Numbered from the stretch's first letter, positions 45,652-54,006 are shown. The stretch: 64,000 nt of DNA from Pseudonocardia sp. TRM90224 (GCF_021245725.1 NZ_JAJGSX010000003.1:558001-622000); one strand, 5' to 3'. Notes: generated by a model not told the origin, from the letters alone. Made by a program: numbers and translations.

Positions 45652-46650
45652 ATGAGCTCGGTCCGCGCCGTCCCAGAGACCGAGCTGATGGCCGGCGAGT
45701 CGTTGACGGCTGATCACGCCTGGCAGACGGTGCGCAAGTACGGCTTGTGGCACCTGCTCGGCACGGCCTTCCTGCGCTTCCGCTACGGCGACGGCTTCAG
45801 CCACGCCCGCGCGTTCGGCCTGCAGCTCGCGCTGGCCGCGGTGCCGCTGGTGATCGCCGGTGCGGGGCTGGCGACGGCGCTCGGGGTGGAGTCGCTAGCG
45901 GAGGTGGTGGCCCGCACGGTGGTCGCGATCTCGCCCGGCAGCAGCGACGCACTGGTCGCCGAGGTCATCGGCGGCATGGACGAGGGCAGCGAGCGGGGTG
46001 AGATCGTTGCCGTGCTCGGGCTCGGCACCGCCTTCCTGGCGGCTACGTCGGCGTTCGCGCAGCTCGAACGCGGCGCGAACCGGATCTACGGCACGGAACG
46101 CGACCGGCCGGCGCTGCGCAAGTACGGGCGCGCCGCGCTGCTGACGGCGACGGCGGGGGTGGCGATGGCCGCCGGGCTGCTCCTGATCGTCGCGGGCGAG
46201 CCCTTCGGCGAGGCGATGGAGGTCGTCTACCACTGGGGCGACGGTGCAGAAGAGGTGTGGGACGTGCTGCGCTGGCCGGTGGGGCTGGCCGCGCTGATCG
46301 TGGCGGTCACCGTGCTGTTCCGCCACGCCCCGCGGCGCAGCCAGCCAGGTCTGAGCTGGCTGGCTGTCGGGGCGTCGGTGACCGTGCTCGCCTGGCTGGC
46401 GGGCTCCGGCCTGCTGGCGCTGTACGTCGTCGCCGCCGCGGGCTTCGGCGACACCTACGGGCCGTTGACGGCCGTCATGGCGTTGCTGATCTGGGCCAAC
46501 GTCACGGGGATCGCGTTGCTGGCCGGCTTCGCGCTCGCCGCGCAGCTGGAGGCGGTGCGTGCCGGCCGGCCCGAGCCGTTGCTGCCCGACAGCGACGGCG
46601 ACGGCATCCCCGACAACCTCGACGAGCACCCGGACAGCCCGGCCCGCTGA
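45652..46650 (+). CDS. YihY/BrkB-family membrane protein with TSP3-like tail
   Basis: Inner-membrane protein of 332 aa with about six helices in the YihY (formerly BrkB) pattern. Function of the family is unsettled. Unusually, the last 20 residues contain DSDGDGIPDNLDEHPD, a calcium-binding thrombospondin type 3-like motif, after a short linker. TAGATT lies six bases before the ATG, so the message may be leaderless. The promoter is only 24 bases from the 22-bp array. Confidence 0.85.
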   Translation: MSSVRAVPETELMAGESLTADHAWQTVRKYGLWHLLGTAFLRFRYGDGFSHARAFGLQLALAAVPLVIAGAGLATALGVESLAEVVARTVVAISPGSSDALVAEVIGGMDEGSERGEIVAVLGLGTAFLAATSAFAQLERGANRIYGTERDRPALRKYGRAALLTATAGVAMAAGLLLIVAGEPFGEAMEVVYHWGDGAEEVWDVLRWPVGLAALIVAVTVLFRHAPRRSQPGLSWLAVGASVTVLAWLAGSGLLALYVVAAAGFGDTYGPLTAVMALLIWANVTGIALLAGFALAAQLEAVRAGRPEPLLPDSDGDGIPDNLDEHPDSPAR

Positions 46651-46681
46651 GCGTCATCGTCGGTGCGCCATCGGCGGGGCG

Positions 46682-48157
46682 TCACCGCTGCGCGACGACC
46701 ACGTCCTCGTCGACCCGAGGTCCGCACCAGTCCGCGAGGACGTGCTGCACCTCGGCGGCCGACGGGGCGGTGTCGCTCGCCCACGCGACGTAGGCGTCGG
46801 GCCGCACCAGCATCACCGCGCCGCCGTCGGTCCGGCGCAACTCGACGCGGTCGCCCCAGCCAGCGGCTGCTCGCGCCGCCGCACCGTCGGGAGTGCCATC
46901 CACCAGCACGAACGTCCCGTCGCGCAGCAGTTCGTAGAGCCGCTCGCCGCCGAGGTCGCGGTCGGGCGCCCGGCGCCCGGCCAGCTTGTTCGGCTTGTCG
47001 CCGCGTGGCGCGTAGTGGATGCCGACGCCGCTGATCAGCGCGCGGGGGTGCTTGCGGATCAGCTCGACGTCGAACGCGATGCGCATGAGCCCACGAACCG
47101 CCTTGAGCACCAGATCCGACTTGATCAGGACCGCCCGCGTGAGGGCGTCGGTCACTCGCAGCACCATGGAGCCGACCGGGTGCCGTTCGCTCTCGTAGGT
47201 GTCGAGCAGCCAGCCGGGAGCGGTGCCGTGCATGACGGACGCGAGCTTCCAGCCGAGGTTCATGGCGTCACCGATGCCCGTGTTCATGCCCTGCGCGCCG
47301 ATCGGCGAGTGGGTGTGCGCCGCGTCGCCCGCCAGCAGGACCCGGCCGACCCGGTAGTGCGCGGCCTGTCGCTGCTCGGAGAGGAACCGCGACATCCAGC
47401 GCGGGTCGTGCATGCCGAGGTCGGAGCCGGAGATGCGGATCGATGCCGCACGCAGCTCTTCCACGTCCAGCGGCGCGTCGATCGGCTTCGTGTCGTTCTC
47501 CCGGTCCCAGATGATCAGACGGTGGTAGCCGTCGCCGAACGGGATGACCAGCCGGAGGCCGGCACCGGTCACAGCGGCCGAGACGAAGTCGTCCGGCACA
47601 TCGCGCAGCCGGACGTCGGCCAGCGTGATGGGGGTCTTGTTCTCCTTGCCGACGAACGGCATGTCCAGGGCCTTCCGGATGGCGCTGTGCGCCCCGTCGC
47701 AGCCGACGACGTACGCGGCCCGTTCGACGTGCGTCCCGTTCGCGTCGGAGACGGTGAGCGAGACGCCCTCGGCGTCCTGCTCGACCGCCGTGACGGCCGT
47801 CCCGCGCACGATCTCGACACCCAGCTCGTGGCATCGGGCCTCGAGGGTGGTCTCGGTGAGGCTCTGCGGCGCGATGAGCATGTAGGCGAACCGGCTGGGG
47901 ATGAGCGAGAGGTCGATCCCGACCCCGACGTTGATCCCCGCGTTGGTCACGATGTTGCCCTTGGCGATGATCTCGTCGGCCATCCCGCGGGCGTCCAGCA
48001 ACTCCAGCGTCCGCGACGCGACACCGAAGGCCCTGGTGATGTTGGGTGCCTCGGCGCGCTTCTCCAGCACTGTGCAGGGCACGCCTGCCAGTGCCAGCTC
48101 GCTGGCGAGCATCAGGCCGGTCGGGCCTGCTCCTACCACGATCACGCGGTTGCTCAT
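46682..48157 (-). CDS. FAD-dependent aromatic-ring monooxygenase (PheA/TetX family)
   Basis: Class A flavoprotein hydroxylase of 491 aa. FAD-binding GXGXXG region VIVVGAGPTGLMLASELALA at the N-terminus, the DG motif VVGCDGAHSAIRKAL, and the GDAAHTHSPIGAQGMNTGIG motif (20 residues) that binds FAD ribityl. A C-terminal thioredoxin-like part (about 390-491) is like those in phenol/rifampicin-type hydroxylases. Substrate unknown: aromatic catabolite, or antibiotic such as rifampicin. GGAGGAG precedes the ATG; two palindromes lie upstream. Confidence 0.9.
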   Translation of the reverse strand: MSNRVIVVGAGPTGLMLASELALAGVPCTVLEKRAEAPNITRAFGVASRTLELLDARGMADEIIAKGNIVTNAGINVGVGIDLSLIPSRFAYMLIAPQSLTETTLEARCHELGVEIVRGTAVTAVEQDAEGVSLTVSDANGTHVERAAYVVGCDGAHSAIRKALDMPFVGKENKTPITLADVRLRDVPDDFVSAAVTGAGLRLVIPFGDGYHRLIIWDRENDTKPIDAPLDVEELRAASIRISGSDLGMHDPRWMSRFLSEQRQAAHYRVGRVLLAGDAAHTHSPIGAQGMNTGIGDAMNLGWKLASVMHGTAPGWLLDTYESERHPVGSMVLRVTDALTRAVLIKSDLVLKAVRGLMRIAFDVELIRKHPRALISGVGIHYAPRGDKPNKLAGRRAPDRDLGGERLYELLRDGTFVLVDGTPDGAAARAAAGWGDRVELRRTDGGAVMLVRPDAYVAWASDTAPSAAEVQHVLADWCGPRVDEDVVVAQR

Positions 48158-48180
48158 GACTCCTCCTATCCACAACTGCT

Positions 48181-48229
48181 GTAGTACTACGGTAGCTGTG
48201 GTCGAAGAGTAATTCAACGGCCGTTCAAT
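48181..48229. promoter_or_regulatory. Palindromes upstream of the monooxygenase
   Basis: GTAGTACTAC (48181-48190) is a perfect 10-bp palindrome, and ATTCAACGGCCGTTCAAT (48212-48229) is an 18-bp palindrome with one mismatched pair. Both lie in the promoter region of the monooxygenase gene and may be operators. The regulator is not identified. Confidence 0.45.
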
Positions 48230-48245
48230 AGATGACCCGATCGGC

Positions 48246-48944
48246 TCAGTTGCGCAGCGTCACCGGGCGGGCGTCGGCCGGCGGCGTGCCGAAGACGGTC
48301 GCGGCGTCGTGCTCCGGCGCCTTCTCGGTGGTGAGGTGGGCCGACTCGATGCGGTCGGTGCGGAACCAGCGCGGCCCCTGCCGCAGGCGGCACCACGCCA
48401 GCAAGTACCAGTGCCCGTTGGTCGCCGCGAGCGCCGCAGGCTCGACGGCCCGATCCGTGACCTCGCCCGAGGGGTCGGCGTACCGCAGCACCAGCACCCG
48501 CTGCCGGCGCACCGCCTCGTCGAGCGCCCGCGCCACCGCCGGCCGTGGCGCCCGCTCCGGCACCCGCAGCCAGAGTCTCGACGCGATCGCCTCCGCCTCC
48601 ACCCGCTCCGCTTCCGGCATCGCGGCCAGCACCTTCGACAGCGCGCTGCGCCCGTCGACGGCGAACGGGAGCGCCGGCAGCGCCGCGAGCGCCACGGCAA
48701 TGGCGGCCGCCTCCGCGCCGGTGATGTTGAGCGGTGGCAGCGACACGGCGTCCAGCACGTAGCCGCCCCCGGGCCCGGCCTGCGCCCAGAGCGGCAGCCC
48801 GGCCTGCAGCAGGGCCTCGATGTCGCGCTTGATCGTCCGCGTGGACACCTCCAGGTGCTCTGCCAGCCACGATCCGGTCCGGCCGGAGGGGCCGGCGGCA
48901 CGCAGCTCCTCCGCGATCGCGTACAGCCGTTCAGTGCGGTTCAC
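48246..48944 (-). CDS. YafY-type HTH/WYL-domain regulator
   Basis: Transcription factor of 232 aa with an N-terminal winged helix (SWLAEHLEVSTRTIKRDIEA, about residues 25-45) and a WYL ligand-sensing domain (HWYLLAWCRLRQGPRWFRTD). GTG 48944 begins MNRTERLYAIAEELR, the common start. It is divergent from the hydrolase gene at 49010, and a CGGTGACA/TGTCACCG palindrome between them is probably its operator. Confidence 0.9.
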   Translation of the reverse strand: MNRTERLYAIAEELRAAGPSGRTGSWLAEHLEVSTRTIKRDIEALLQAGLPLWAQAGPGGGYVLDAVSLPPLNITGAEAAAIAVALAALPALPFAVDGRSALSKVLAAMPEAERVEAEAIASRLWLRVPERAPRPAVARALDEAVRRQRVLVLRYADPSGEVTDRAVEPAALAATNGHWYLLAWCRLRQGPRWFRTDRIESAHLTTEKAPEHDAATVFGTPPADARPVTLRN

Positions 48945-48966
48945 GCTCAGGAATATGCCCGAAAAA

Positions 48967-48988
48967 CGGTGACAGCACGGTGTCACCG
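48967..48988. promoter_or_regulatory. Candidate YafY operator in the divergent promoter
   Basis: Perfect 8-bp arms CGGTGACA (48967-48974) and TGTCACCG (48981-48988) with a six-base centre, placed between the two divergent starts. Confidence 0.65.
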
Positions 48989-49009
48989 ACCTTCCATCAA
49001 ACTTGTCCC

Positions 49010-49894
49010 ATGACGACGAAGAGCCCGACCCGCCACATCGAACGTCCCGACGGCCGCCGCGTGGCGATGTACGACCTGACGCCCGGCGCGCCCGCTGATG
49101 CACCGGTGGTCCTGCTCTGCCACATCGCGCCCGGCTCGGGGGCCTTCGACCCGGATCCGGCCGCGACGGCGGCCCGCGGCGTGCGGCTCGTCTCGCTCGA
49201 TCGTCCCGGCTACGGCGGGTCCGACCCGATGCCCGAGTCGGAGTTCGCGACGGTCGAGGTCGCGATCGAGGACGCGGCGGCGGTGCTGCGCGAGGTGCTG
49301 CCGGCCGGCGCGAAGGCAGGCGTCGCGGGTTGGTCGGCGGGCGGGCGGATCGCGCTCGGGCTCGCGGCGCGCTACCCCGAGCTGGTCGGGCGGGTCGCGG
49401 TGATCGGCACGCCGGCGCCCGACGAGCACGTGCAGTGGATCCCGGCCGAGAACAAGGCAGGGCTGGACGCGCTGCGCGATGCGTCGGCGGCCGAGGCGCA
49501 CGCCGCACTCGCGGGGGCGTTCGGGCCGATGCTCGAAGCGACGCAGGGCGACGCGCGGTTCGCGCTGCTCGGCCTGGCCGACGCCGACGCGGCGGTGCTC
49601 GCGACGGAGGGCACCGTCGACCGGGTGCGCGACCTCGTCGACACGATGTTGGCGCAGGGCGGCGTGGGCATGATCGCGGACGTGGCCGGCTACTCGCTGC
49701 GGCCGTGGGGCTTCGATCCGGCCGACGTCACGGCCGACGTGCTGCTCGGCTACGCCACCGAGGACTTCGTCGGGCCGGCGCACGGCGAGTGGTACCAGAA
49801 GACGCTGCCCTCGGCGCGGCTGGAGCTGGTCGCCGACACGGGCCACCTCCTCGTCGTGCCGTTCTGGGACCGCGCGCTCGCCCACCTCACCTGA
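49010..49894 (+). CDS. Alpha/beta hydrolase controlled by the YafY regulator
   Basis: A 294-aa soluble hydrolase: oxyanion region VVLLCHIAPGSGAF, RPGYGGSDP, nucleophile elbow AGWSAGGRIALG, acid in LGYATEDFVGP and late histidine ADTGHLLVVP. Substrate unknown. It is divergent from the YafY regulator, with a palindrome between. Its TGA stop lies inside the left arm of family A repeat A4. Confidence 0.82.
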   Translation: MTTKSPTRHIERPDGRRVAMYDLTPGAPADAPVVLLCHIAPGSGAFDPDPAATAARGVRLVSLDRPGYGGSDPMPESEFATVEVAIEDAAAVLREVLPAGAKAGVAGWSAGGRIALGLAARYPELVGRVAVIGTPAPDEHVQWIPAENKAGLDALRDASAAEAHAALAGAFGPMLEATQGDARFALLGLADADAAVLATEGTVDRVRDLVDTMLAQGGVGMIADVAGYSLRPWGFDPADVTADVLLGYATEDFVGPAHGEWYQKTLPSARLELVADTGHLLVVPFWDRALAHLT

Positions 49895-49978
49895 CCCCGA
49901 ACTTCCCCACCGTTTTGCCTACTTGCACACCAAAAAGGGCGTGCAGGTTGGCAAAACGGTGGGGAAGTTCGGGGTCAG
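49891..49978. repeat. Family A inverted repeat, copy A4, containing both stop codons
   Basis: Arms of about 41 bases (49891-49931, 49938-49978). The outer 29 bases, CTGACCCCGAACTTCCCC followed by ACCGTTTTGCC, pair perfectly; the inner CTTGCACACC part has mismatches. The TGA of the plus-strand hydrolase (49892-49894) and that of minus-strand mhuD (49977-49975) mirror each other in the stem. Confidence 0.93.
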
Positions 49979-50283
49979 TTCGCGGCCGTGGAGCTGAAGA
50001 CCACCTCGAACTCCAGCACCGAGGAGCCGGTCGACACGGGGCGGGCGCGCTCGCCGGCGTGCGCCTCCTGCGCCGGGCCGCTGCGCCACGCCTGGAACGA
50101 CTCCTCGTCCTCCCAGTGCGTCACGACGAAGTAGCGGCTCTCGCCCGCCACGGGCCGCAGGAGCTCGAACGAGATGAAACCCGGTGCACCGTCGACGGCG
50201 TGCAGCCGCTTGGAGAAGCGGTTCTCCAGCTCGGGTCCGGCACCCTCGGGCACCTCGATTGCATTGATCTTCACCACGGCCAT
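49975..50283 (-). CDS. mhuD: MhuD-type heme-degrading monooxygenase
   Basis: Cytosolic IsdG-like ABM-fold enzyme that opens heme and releases iron. It closely follows M. tuberculosis MhuD (Rv3592): MAVVKINAIEVPEGAGPELE, then GFISFELLRPV and YFVVTHWEDEESFQAW. The key residues N7, W66 and H75 (heme ligand) are all in place in 102 aa. ATG 50283 gives that numbering; an ATG two codons earlier is possible. As in mycobacteria it lies divergent from an alpha/beta hydrolase (Rv3591c-like) near mutY. Confidence 0.92.
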   Translation of the reverse strand: MAVVKINAIEVPEGAGPELENRFSKRLHAVDGAPGFISFELLRPVAGESRYFVVTHWEDEESFQAWRSGPAQEAHAGERARPVSTGSSVLEFEVVFSSTAAN

Positions 50284-50288
50284 GCTCA

Positions 50289-50301
50289 TAGGCTACTGAC
50301 G
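50289..50301 (+). promoter_or_regulatory. Leaderless promoter of the hydrolase next to mhuD
   Basis: TAGGCT (50289-50294) is six bases before GTG 50301 and overlaps the mhuD promoter region on the other strand. Confidence 0.45.
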
Positions 50302-51089
50302 TGCGGTGGACGCAGCGGGCGAGCGACGGTGTGGAGCTCGCGGTGGTCGAGTTCGGCGGCGCGGGCCGTCCGGTGCTGCTGCTGCACGGCCTGATGGGTC
50401 GCGCCACGACGTGGTGGAGCACCGCCCAGTGGCTCGTGGAGCACGGCCGGGTGCTCTCCTACGACGCCCGCGGGCACGGCCGCTCGCAGGCCGCAGGCCC
50501 GTGGACGACCGACCGGATGGTCGAGGACGCCGCCGCGGTGCTGTCGGCGGTCGGCCCCGGGCTCGTCGTCGGCCATTCGATGGGCGGGCTGCACGGGCTG
50601 GTGCTCGCGGCCAGGCACCCCGAGCTCGTGACGGCGCTGGTCGTCGAGGACATGGCGGTCGACTTCCGCGGCCGCAGCGCGGCGGATGCCCGGGCCTGGT
50701 TCGGCGCGCTGCCGAGCGCGTTCTCCTCGCTCGCGGCCGTCCGTGCGGCATTCGGCTGGCCGCGCCGGGAGTTCGGCGAGTACATGGCCGAGTGCGTCGA
50801 GGAGCGGGCCGACGGCTACCACCTGCTCGCCGAGGTGGAGCACGTCGTCGAGATCGCGGCCGAGTGGGCCGACGTGGACCACTGGGCGACGCTGGACGAG
50901 GTCCGTTGCCCCGTGCTGCTCGTCGAGGGCGCGGAGAGTGTTGCGCCGCCGGGGCAGATGACGGAGATGGCGCGCCGCCTCCCCGCCGCCCGTCACGTGC
51001 TCGTCGACGGCGCCGGACACCTCGTGCATGACGGCAACCCCACGGCCTTCCGTGAGGCTGTGGACCGTTTTGTCCGAACCGGACTGTGA
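50301..51089 (+). CDS. Alpha/beta hydrolase (Rv3591c-like)
   Basis: A 262-aa hydrolase with VLLLHGLMGRATTWW, SYDARGHGRSQ, nucleophile elbow VGHSMGGLHGL and late histidine GAGHLVHDGNP. It occupies the position of M. tuberculosis Rv3591c beside mhuD. Substrate unknown; pairing with a heme oxygenase is conserved positionally but not functionally explained. GTG start after a -10-like box. Confidence 0.85.
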   Translation: MRWTQRASDGVELAVVEFGGAGRPVLLLHGLMGRATTWWSTAQWLVEHGRVLSYDARGHGRSQAAGPWTTDRMVEDAAAVLSAVGPGLVVGHSMGGLHGLVLAARHPELVTALVVEDMAVDFRGRSAADARAWFGALPSAFSSLAAVRAAFGWPRREFGEYMAECVEERADGYHLLAEVEHVVEIAAEWADVDHWATLDEVRCPVLLVEGAESVAPPGQMTEMARRLPAARHVLVDGAGHLVHDGNPTAFREAVDRFVRTGL

Positions 51090-51182
51090 TCGCCAACACC
51101 CTTCTTTTGCCGTGCCGGTTGCGCAGTGTGACGATGCGCCGAATGTCCGCATCCCGGTGGGCAATCGACTGAAGGAGCGGCC

Positions 51183-52604
51183 TTGGCCGAGTCGGGCAAC
51201 GCGCTCAGCGCGGGGTTGAAGAACCGCCACGTGACGATGATCAGCATCGCCGGGGTGATCGGCGCGGGCCTGTTCGTCGCGTCGTCGAAGGCGATCGCTT
51301 CGGCGGGGCCGGCGGTGCTGATCGCGTACGCGCTCGCCGGCCTCCTGGTCGTGCTGGTCATGCGGATGCTCGGGGAGATGGCCGCGGCCAACCCCGACTC
51401 GGGGTCGTTCTCGACCTACGCCGATCGCGCGATCGGGCCGTGGGCCGGGTTCAGCATCGGGTGGCTCTACTGGTGGTTCTGGGTGATCGTCATCCCGTTC
51501 GAGGCCACCGCGGCGGCCGCGATCCTGAACTCGTGGATCCCGTCGGTGGACCAGTGGGTGTGGGCGCTGGCCGTGACGCTGATCCTCACCGTGACCAACC
51601 TGTTCAGCGTCGCCAACTACGGCGAGTTCGAGTTCTGGTTCGCGCTGCTGAAGGTCGGCGCGATCGTCGGGTTCATCGCGCTCGGAGCCCTCGCGGTGCT
51701 CGGGCTGCTGCCCGGGAGCGGCACGAGCGGTCTGGAGAACCTCGTCGCGCACGGCGGGTTCATGCCGAACGGCTTCGGCGTGGTCATCGTCGCCGTGCTG
51801 ACGACGATCTTCAGCTTCATGGGCACGGAGATCGTGACGATCGCGGCGGCCGAGTCGCCGAAGCCGGCCGACCAGATCGGCAAGGCCACCCGCTCGGTGA
51901 TCTGGCGGATCTCGGTGTTCTACATCGCCTCGATCCTGCTCGTCGTCGCGCTCGTGCCCTGGAACGACCCGAACCTGCCGACGATCGGCTCCTACCAGGC
52001 GGCGCTGGAGGCCATCGGCATCCCGAACGCGAAGGCGATCGTCGACGTGGTGGTGCTCGTCGCCGTCGCGAGCTGCCTGAACTCCGCGCTCTACACGGCA
52101 TCGCGGATGATCTACTCGCTCGGCCGCCGCGGGCAGGCGCCCGCCGCGGTGATGCGCACGACTGCGCAAGGCGTGCCGGCCGTCGCGGTACTCGCCTCGA
52201 CGGCGGTCGGCTTCCTCACGGTGGTCGCGAACTACCTCGTGCCGGAGAAGGTGTTCGAGACGCTCGTCGCGACGGCGGGCGCCATCGCGCTCATCGTCTA
52301 CCTGGTGATCGCGGTGTCGCAGCTGCGCCTGCGCCGCAAGCTGGAGCGCTCGGGCGCGGACATGCCCGTGCGCATGTGGGCGTACCCGTGGCTGACCTGG
52401 GCAGTGATCATCCTGATCCCCGCGATGCTGATCTACATGGCGACCGTCGAGTCCAAGCAGCTCGACCTCGCGATGACGGCGATCCTCACCGTCGTGGTGG
52501 TCGTGGTCGGGATCGTCACGACCCGGCGCCGCGGGTCGGGCGATTCGTCAGGCGCTGACGTGGACCTCGATCACACGGGCGCGCACGGGGGCGACCGGGT
52601 GTAG
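51183..52604 (+). CDS. Amino acid permease (GABA permease type)
   Basis: APC-superfamily proton symporter of 473 aa with about 12 helices. The first-helix motif MISIAGVIGAGLFVASSKAI and SFMGTEIVTIAAAESPKP match GabP-like permeases; the substrate could be GABA or another amino acid. TTG 51183 has a strong GAAGGAG nine bases upstream. The last 57 bases overlap the 3' end of the convergent 2H phosphoesterase gene. Confidence 0.88.
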   Translation: MAESGNALSAGLKNRHVTMISIAGVIGAGLFVASSKAIASAGPAVLIAYALAGLLVVLVMRMLGEMAAANPDSGSFSTYADRAIGPWAGFSIGWLYWWFWVIVIPFEATAAAAILNSWIPSVDQWVWALAVTLILTVTNLFSVANYGEFEFWFALLKVGAIVGFIALGALAVLGLLPGSGTSGLENLVAHGGFMPNGFGVVIVAVLTTIFSFMGTEIVTIAAAESPKPADQIGKATRSVIWRISVFYIASILLVVALVPWNDPNLPTIGSYQAALEAIGIPNAKAIVDVVVLVAVASCLNSALYTASRMIYSLGRRGQAPAAVMRTTAQGVPAVAVLASTAVGFLTVVANYLVPEKVFETLVATAGAIALIVYLVIAVSQLRLRRKLERSGADMPVRMWAYPWLTWAVIILIPAMLIYMATVESKQLDLAMTAILTVVVVVVGIVTTRRRGSGDSSGADVDLDHTGAHGGDRV

Positions 52605-53009
52605 CGCGGCGAACGCCTCTGCCGGGCGCTCGGTGGCCAGCACGCAGTGCGGCAGCCAGGTGCCCGGCAGGTAGGCCGCGACCGGGCCCTTCACCCGGCC
52701 GGCGAGCGCGTCGTGCACGGCCGCGTGGACGGCGAGCAGCTCGGTGTCGACGACGGCCGCGAGCACCAGCTCGTCCGGCCGCCCCGCGACCGTGCCGAGC
52801 GTGGCGAGCCAGATGGAGGGCAGCACGAGCACCCGCAGCTCGTCGGCGAGCGCCTCGCGGGCCGCTGGCGGGATCGTGGCGGCCGCGGCGGCGGTCACGC
52901 TCGGCGGACCTTTGGGGATCGCGATCCCCAAGCCTTTGACCTTCTTGCGCATGGCGGCGAGCTCGCCGGTGGCGGCGAGCTCGAGGCGGAAGCTGACGAC
53001 GTGTGCCAT
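52548..53009 (-). CDS. 2'-5' RNA ligase-like (2H phosphoesterase) protein
   Basis: A 153-aa protein with the duplicated fold pattern of 2H phosphoesterases. Normal members have two HxT motifs. Here the second is changed to H-C-V (LPHCVLATE) and the first appears as SVT (PPSVTAAAA), lacking histidine. Catalysis may therefore be impaired or the family assignment partly wrong. It is seven bases downstream of mutY on the same strand, and its end overlaps the permease gene end. Confidence 0.6.
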   Translation of the reverse strand: MAHVVSFRLELAATGELAAMRKKVKGLGIAIPKGPPSVTAAAAATIPPAAREALADELRVLVLPSIWLATLGTVAGRPDELVLAAVVDTELLAVHAAVHDALAGRVKGPVAAYLPGTWLPHCVLATERPAEAFAALHPVAPVRARVIEVHVSA

Positions 53010-53016
53010 CGCGGGC

Positions 53017-53901
53017 TCAGGCCGGGAGGGCGAATCGGCCGTCGTCGTGCTGCTCTGCCAGCCCGTCGACGAGCAGTGAGTGCAGGCACCGGTCCCGTTG
53101 CGCGGCGTCGGACCACACGGCGTCGAGCGCCGAGCGCGGCACCGGGTCGGGCGCGGCCCGCAGCACGTCGAGGAGCCTGCCGCGGACCTGCCGGTCGGTC
53201 CCGGCGAACCCCTGCACCGGCTTGCGCGGGCCGTCGTACGCGGGCCGTCCGGCCGCGTGCCACGCGCACTCGGGGCGCACCGGGCAGCGGCCGCACTGCG
53301 GTGCTCTCGCCGTGCAGACGACGGCGCCCAGCTCCATGAGCGCGATCGACTTCGTCGCCGCCGCGGCGTCGGACGGGGGCAGCAGCGCGTCGACGTCGGC
53401 GAGGTCGGCCTTGACCCGGGCGGGCCCGGCGTCACCCGCTCCGTGCACCGCCCGCGCGACGACCCGTCGGACGTTGGTGTCGACGACCGGACATCGCTTG
53501 CCGTAGCCGAACGCCGCGACGGCACGCGCGGTGTACGAGCCGACGCCCGGCAGCGCCTCCAGCTCGTCGACGTCGGAGGGCACGACGTCGCCGTGCCGCT
53601 CGGCGATCGCGGCAGCGGCGTCGTGCAGCCGCAGCGCCCGGCGCGGGTAGCCGAGCTTGCCCCAGGCCCGCAGGACGTCGGCGCGCGACGCCGCGGCGAG
53701 CGCGGAAGGGGTCGGCCACTGCGCCATCCACGCCGTCCACACCGGCTCCACCCGCGCGACCGGTGTCTGCTGCAGCATGAACTCGCTGACCAGCACACCC
53801 CACGGGCTCGTGCCCGGCCGCCGCCACGGCAGATCGCGGGCGTTGGCCAGGTACCAGTCGGTGACGGGGGCGAGCAGTGGCACGGGTCGAGATGGTGCCA
53901 C
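53017..53901 (-). CDS. mutY: A/G-specific adenine glycosylase
   Basis: Base-excision repair enzyme that removes adenine opposite 8-oxoguanine. Catalytic E40 (SEFMLQQT), the helix-hairpin-helix LPGVGSYTARAV, catalytic D141 (VDTNVRRV), and the [4Fe-4S] cysteines C196, C203, C206 and C212 are all present. The 294 aa are short at the C-terminal Nudix-like lesion-recognition domain, as in mycobacterial MutY. Upstream lies family A repeat A5. Confidence 0.94.
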   Translation of the reverse strand: MAPSRPVPLLAPVTDWYLANARDLPWRRPGTSPWGVLVSEFMLQQTPVARVEPVWTAWMAQWPTPSALAAASRADVLRAWGKLGYPRRALRLHDAAAAIAERHGDVVPSDVDELEALPGVGSYTARAVAAFGYGKRCPVVDTNVRRVVARAVHGAGDAGPARVKADLADVDALLPPSDAAAATKSIALMELGAVVCTARAPQCGRCPVRPECAWHAAGRPAYDGPRKPVQGFAGTDRQVRGRLLDVLRAAPDPVPRSALDAVWSDAAQRDRCLHSLLVDGLAEQHDDGRFALPA

Positions 53902-53945
53902 TGCCCGCTCCGGTCAGGTCACACGACCTCGCGCAAGGAGCAACC

Positions 53946-54006
53946 TCCCCACCGTTTTGGGCGGATGCGCGCTCCGCGAGCGCGCAAGGGCCCAAAACGG
54001 TGGGGA
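53946..54006. repeat. Family A inverted repeat, copy A5
   Basis: Outer arms TCCCCACCGTTTTGGGC (53946-53962) and complement (53990-54006), with inner arms GCGCGCT and AGCGCGC (53967-53973, 53979-53985). Of the A2 core type. It is unusual in lying between divergent genes (mutY and the membrane protein at 54177). Confidence 0.9.
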
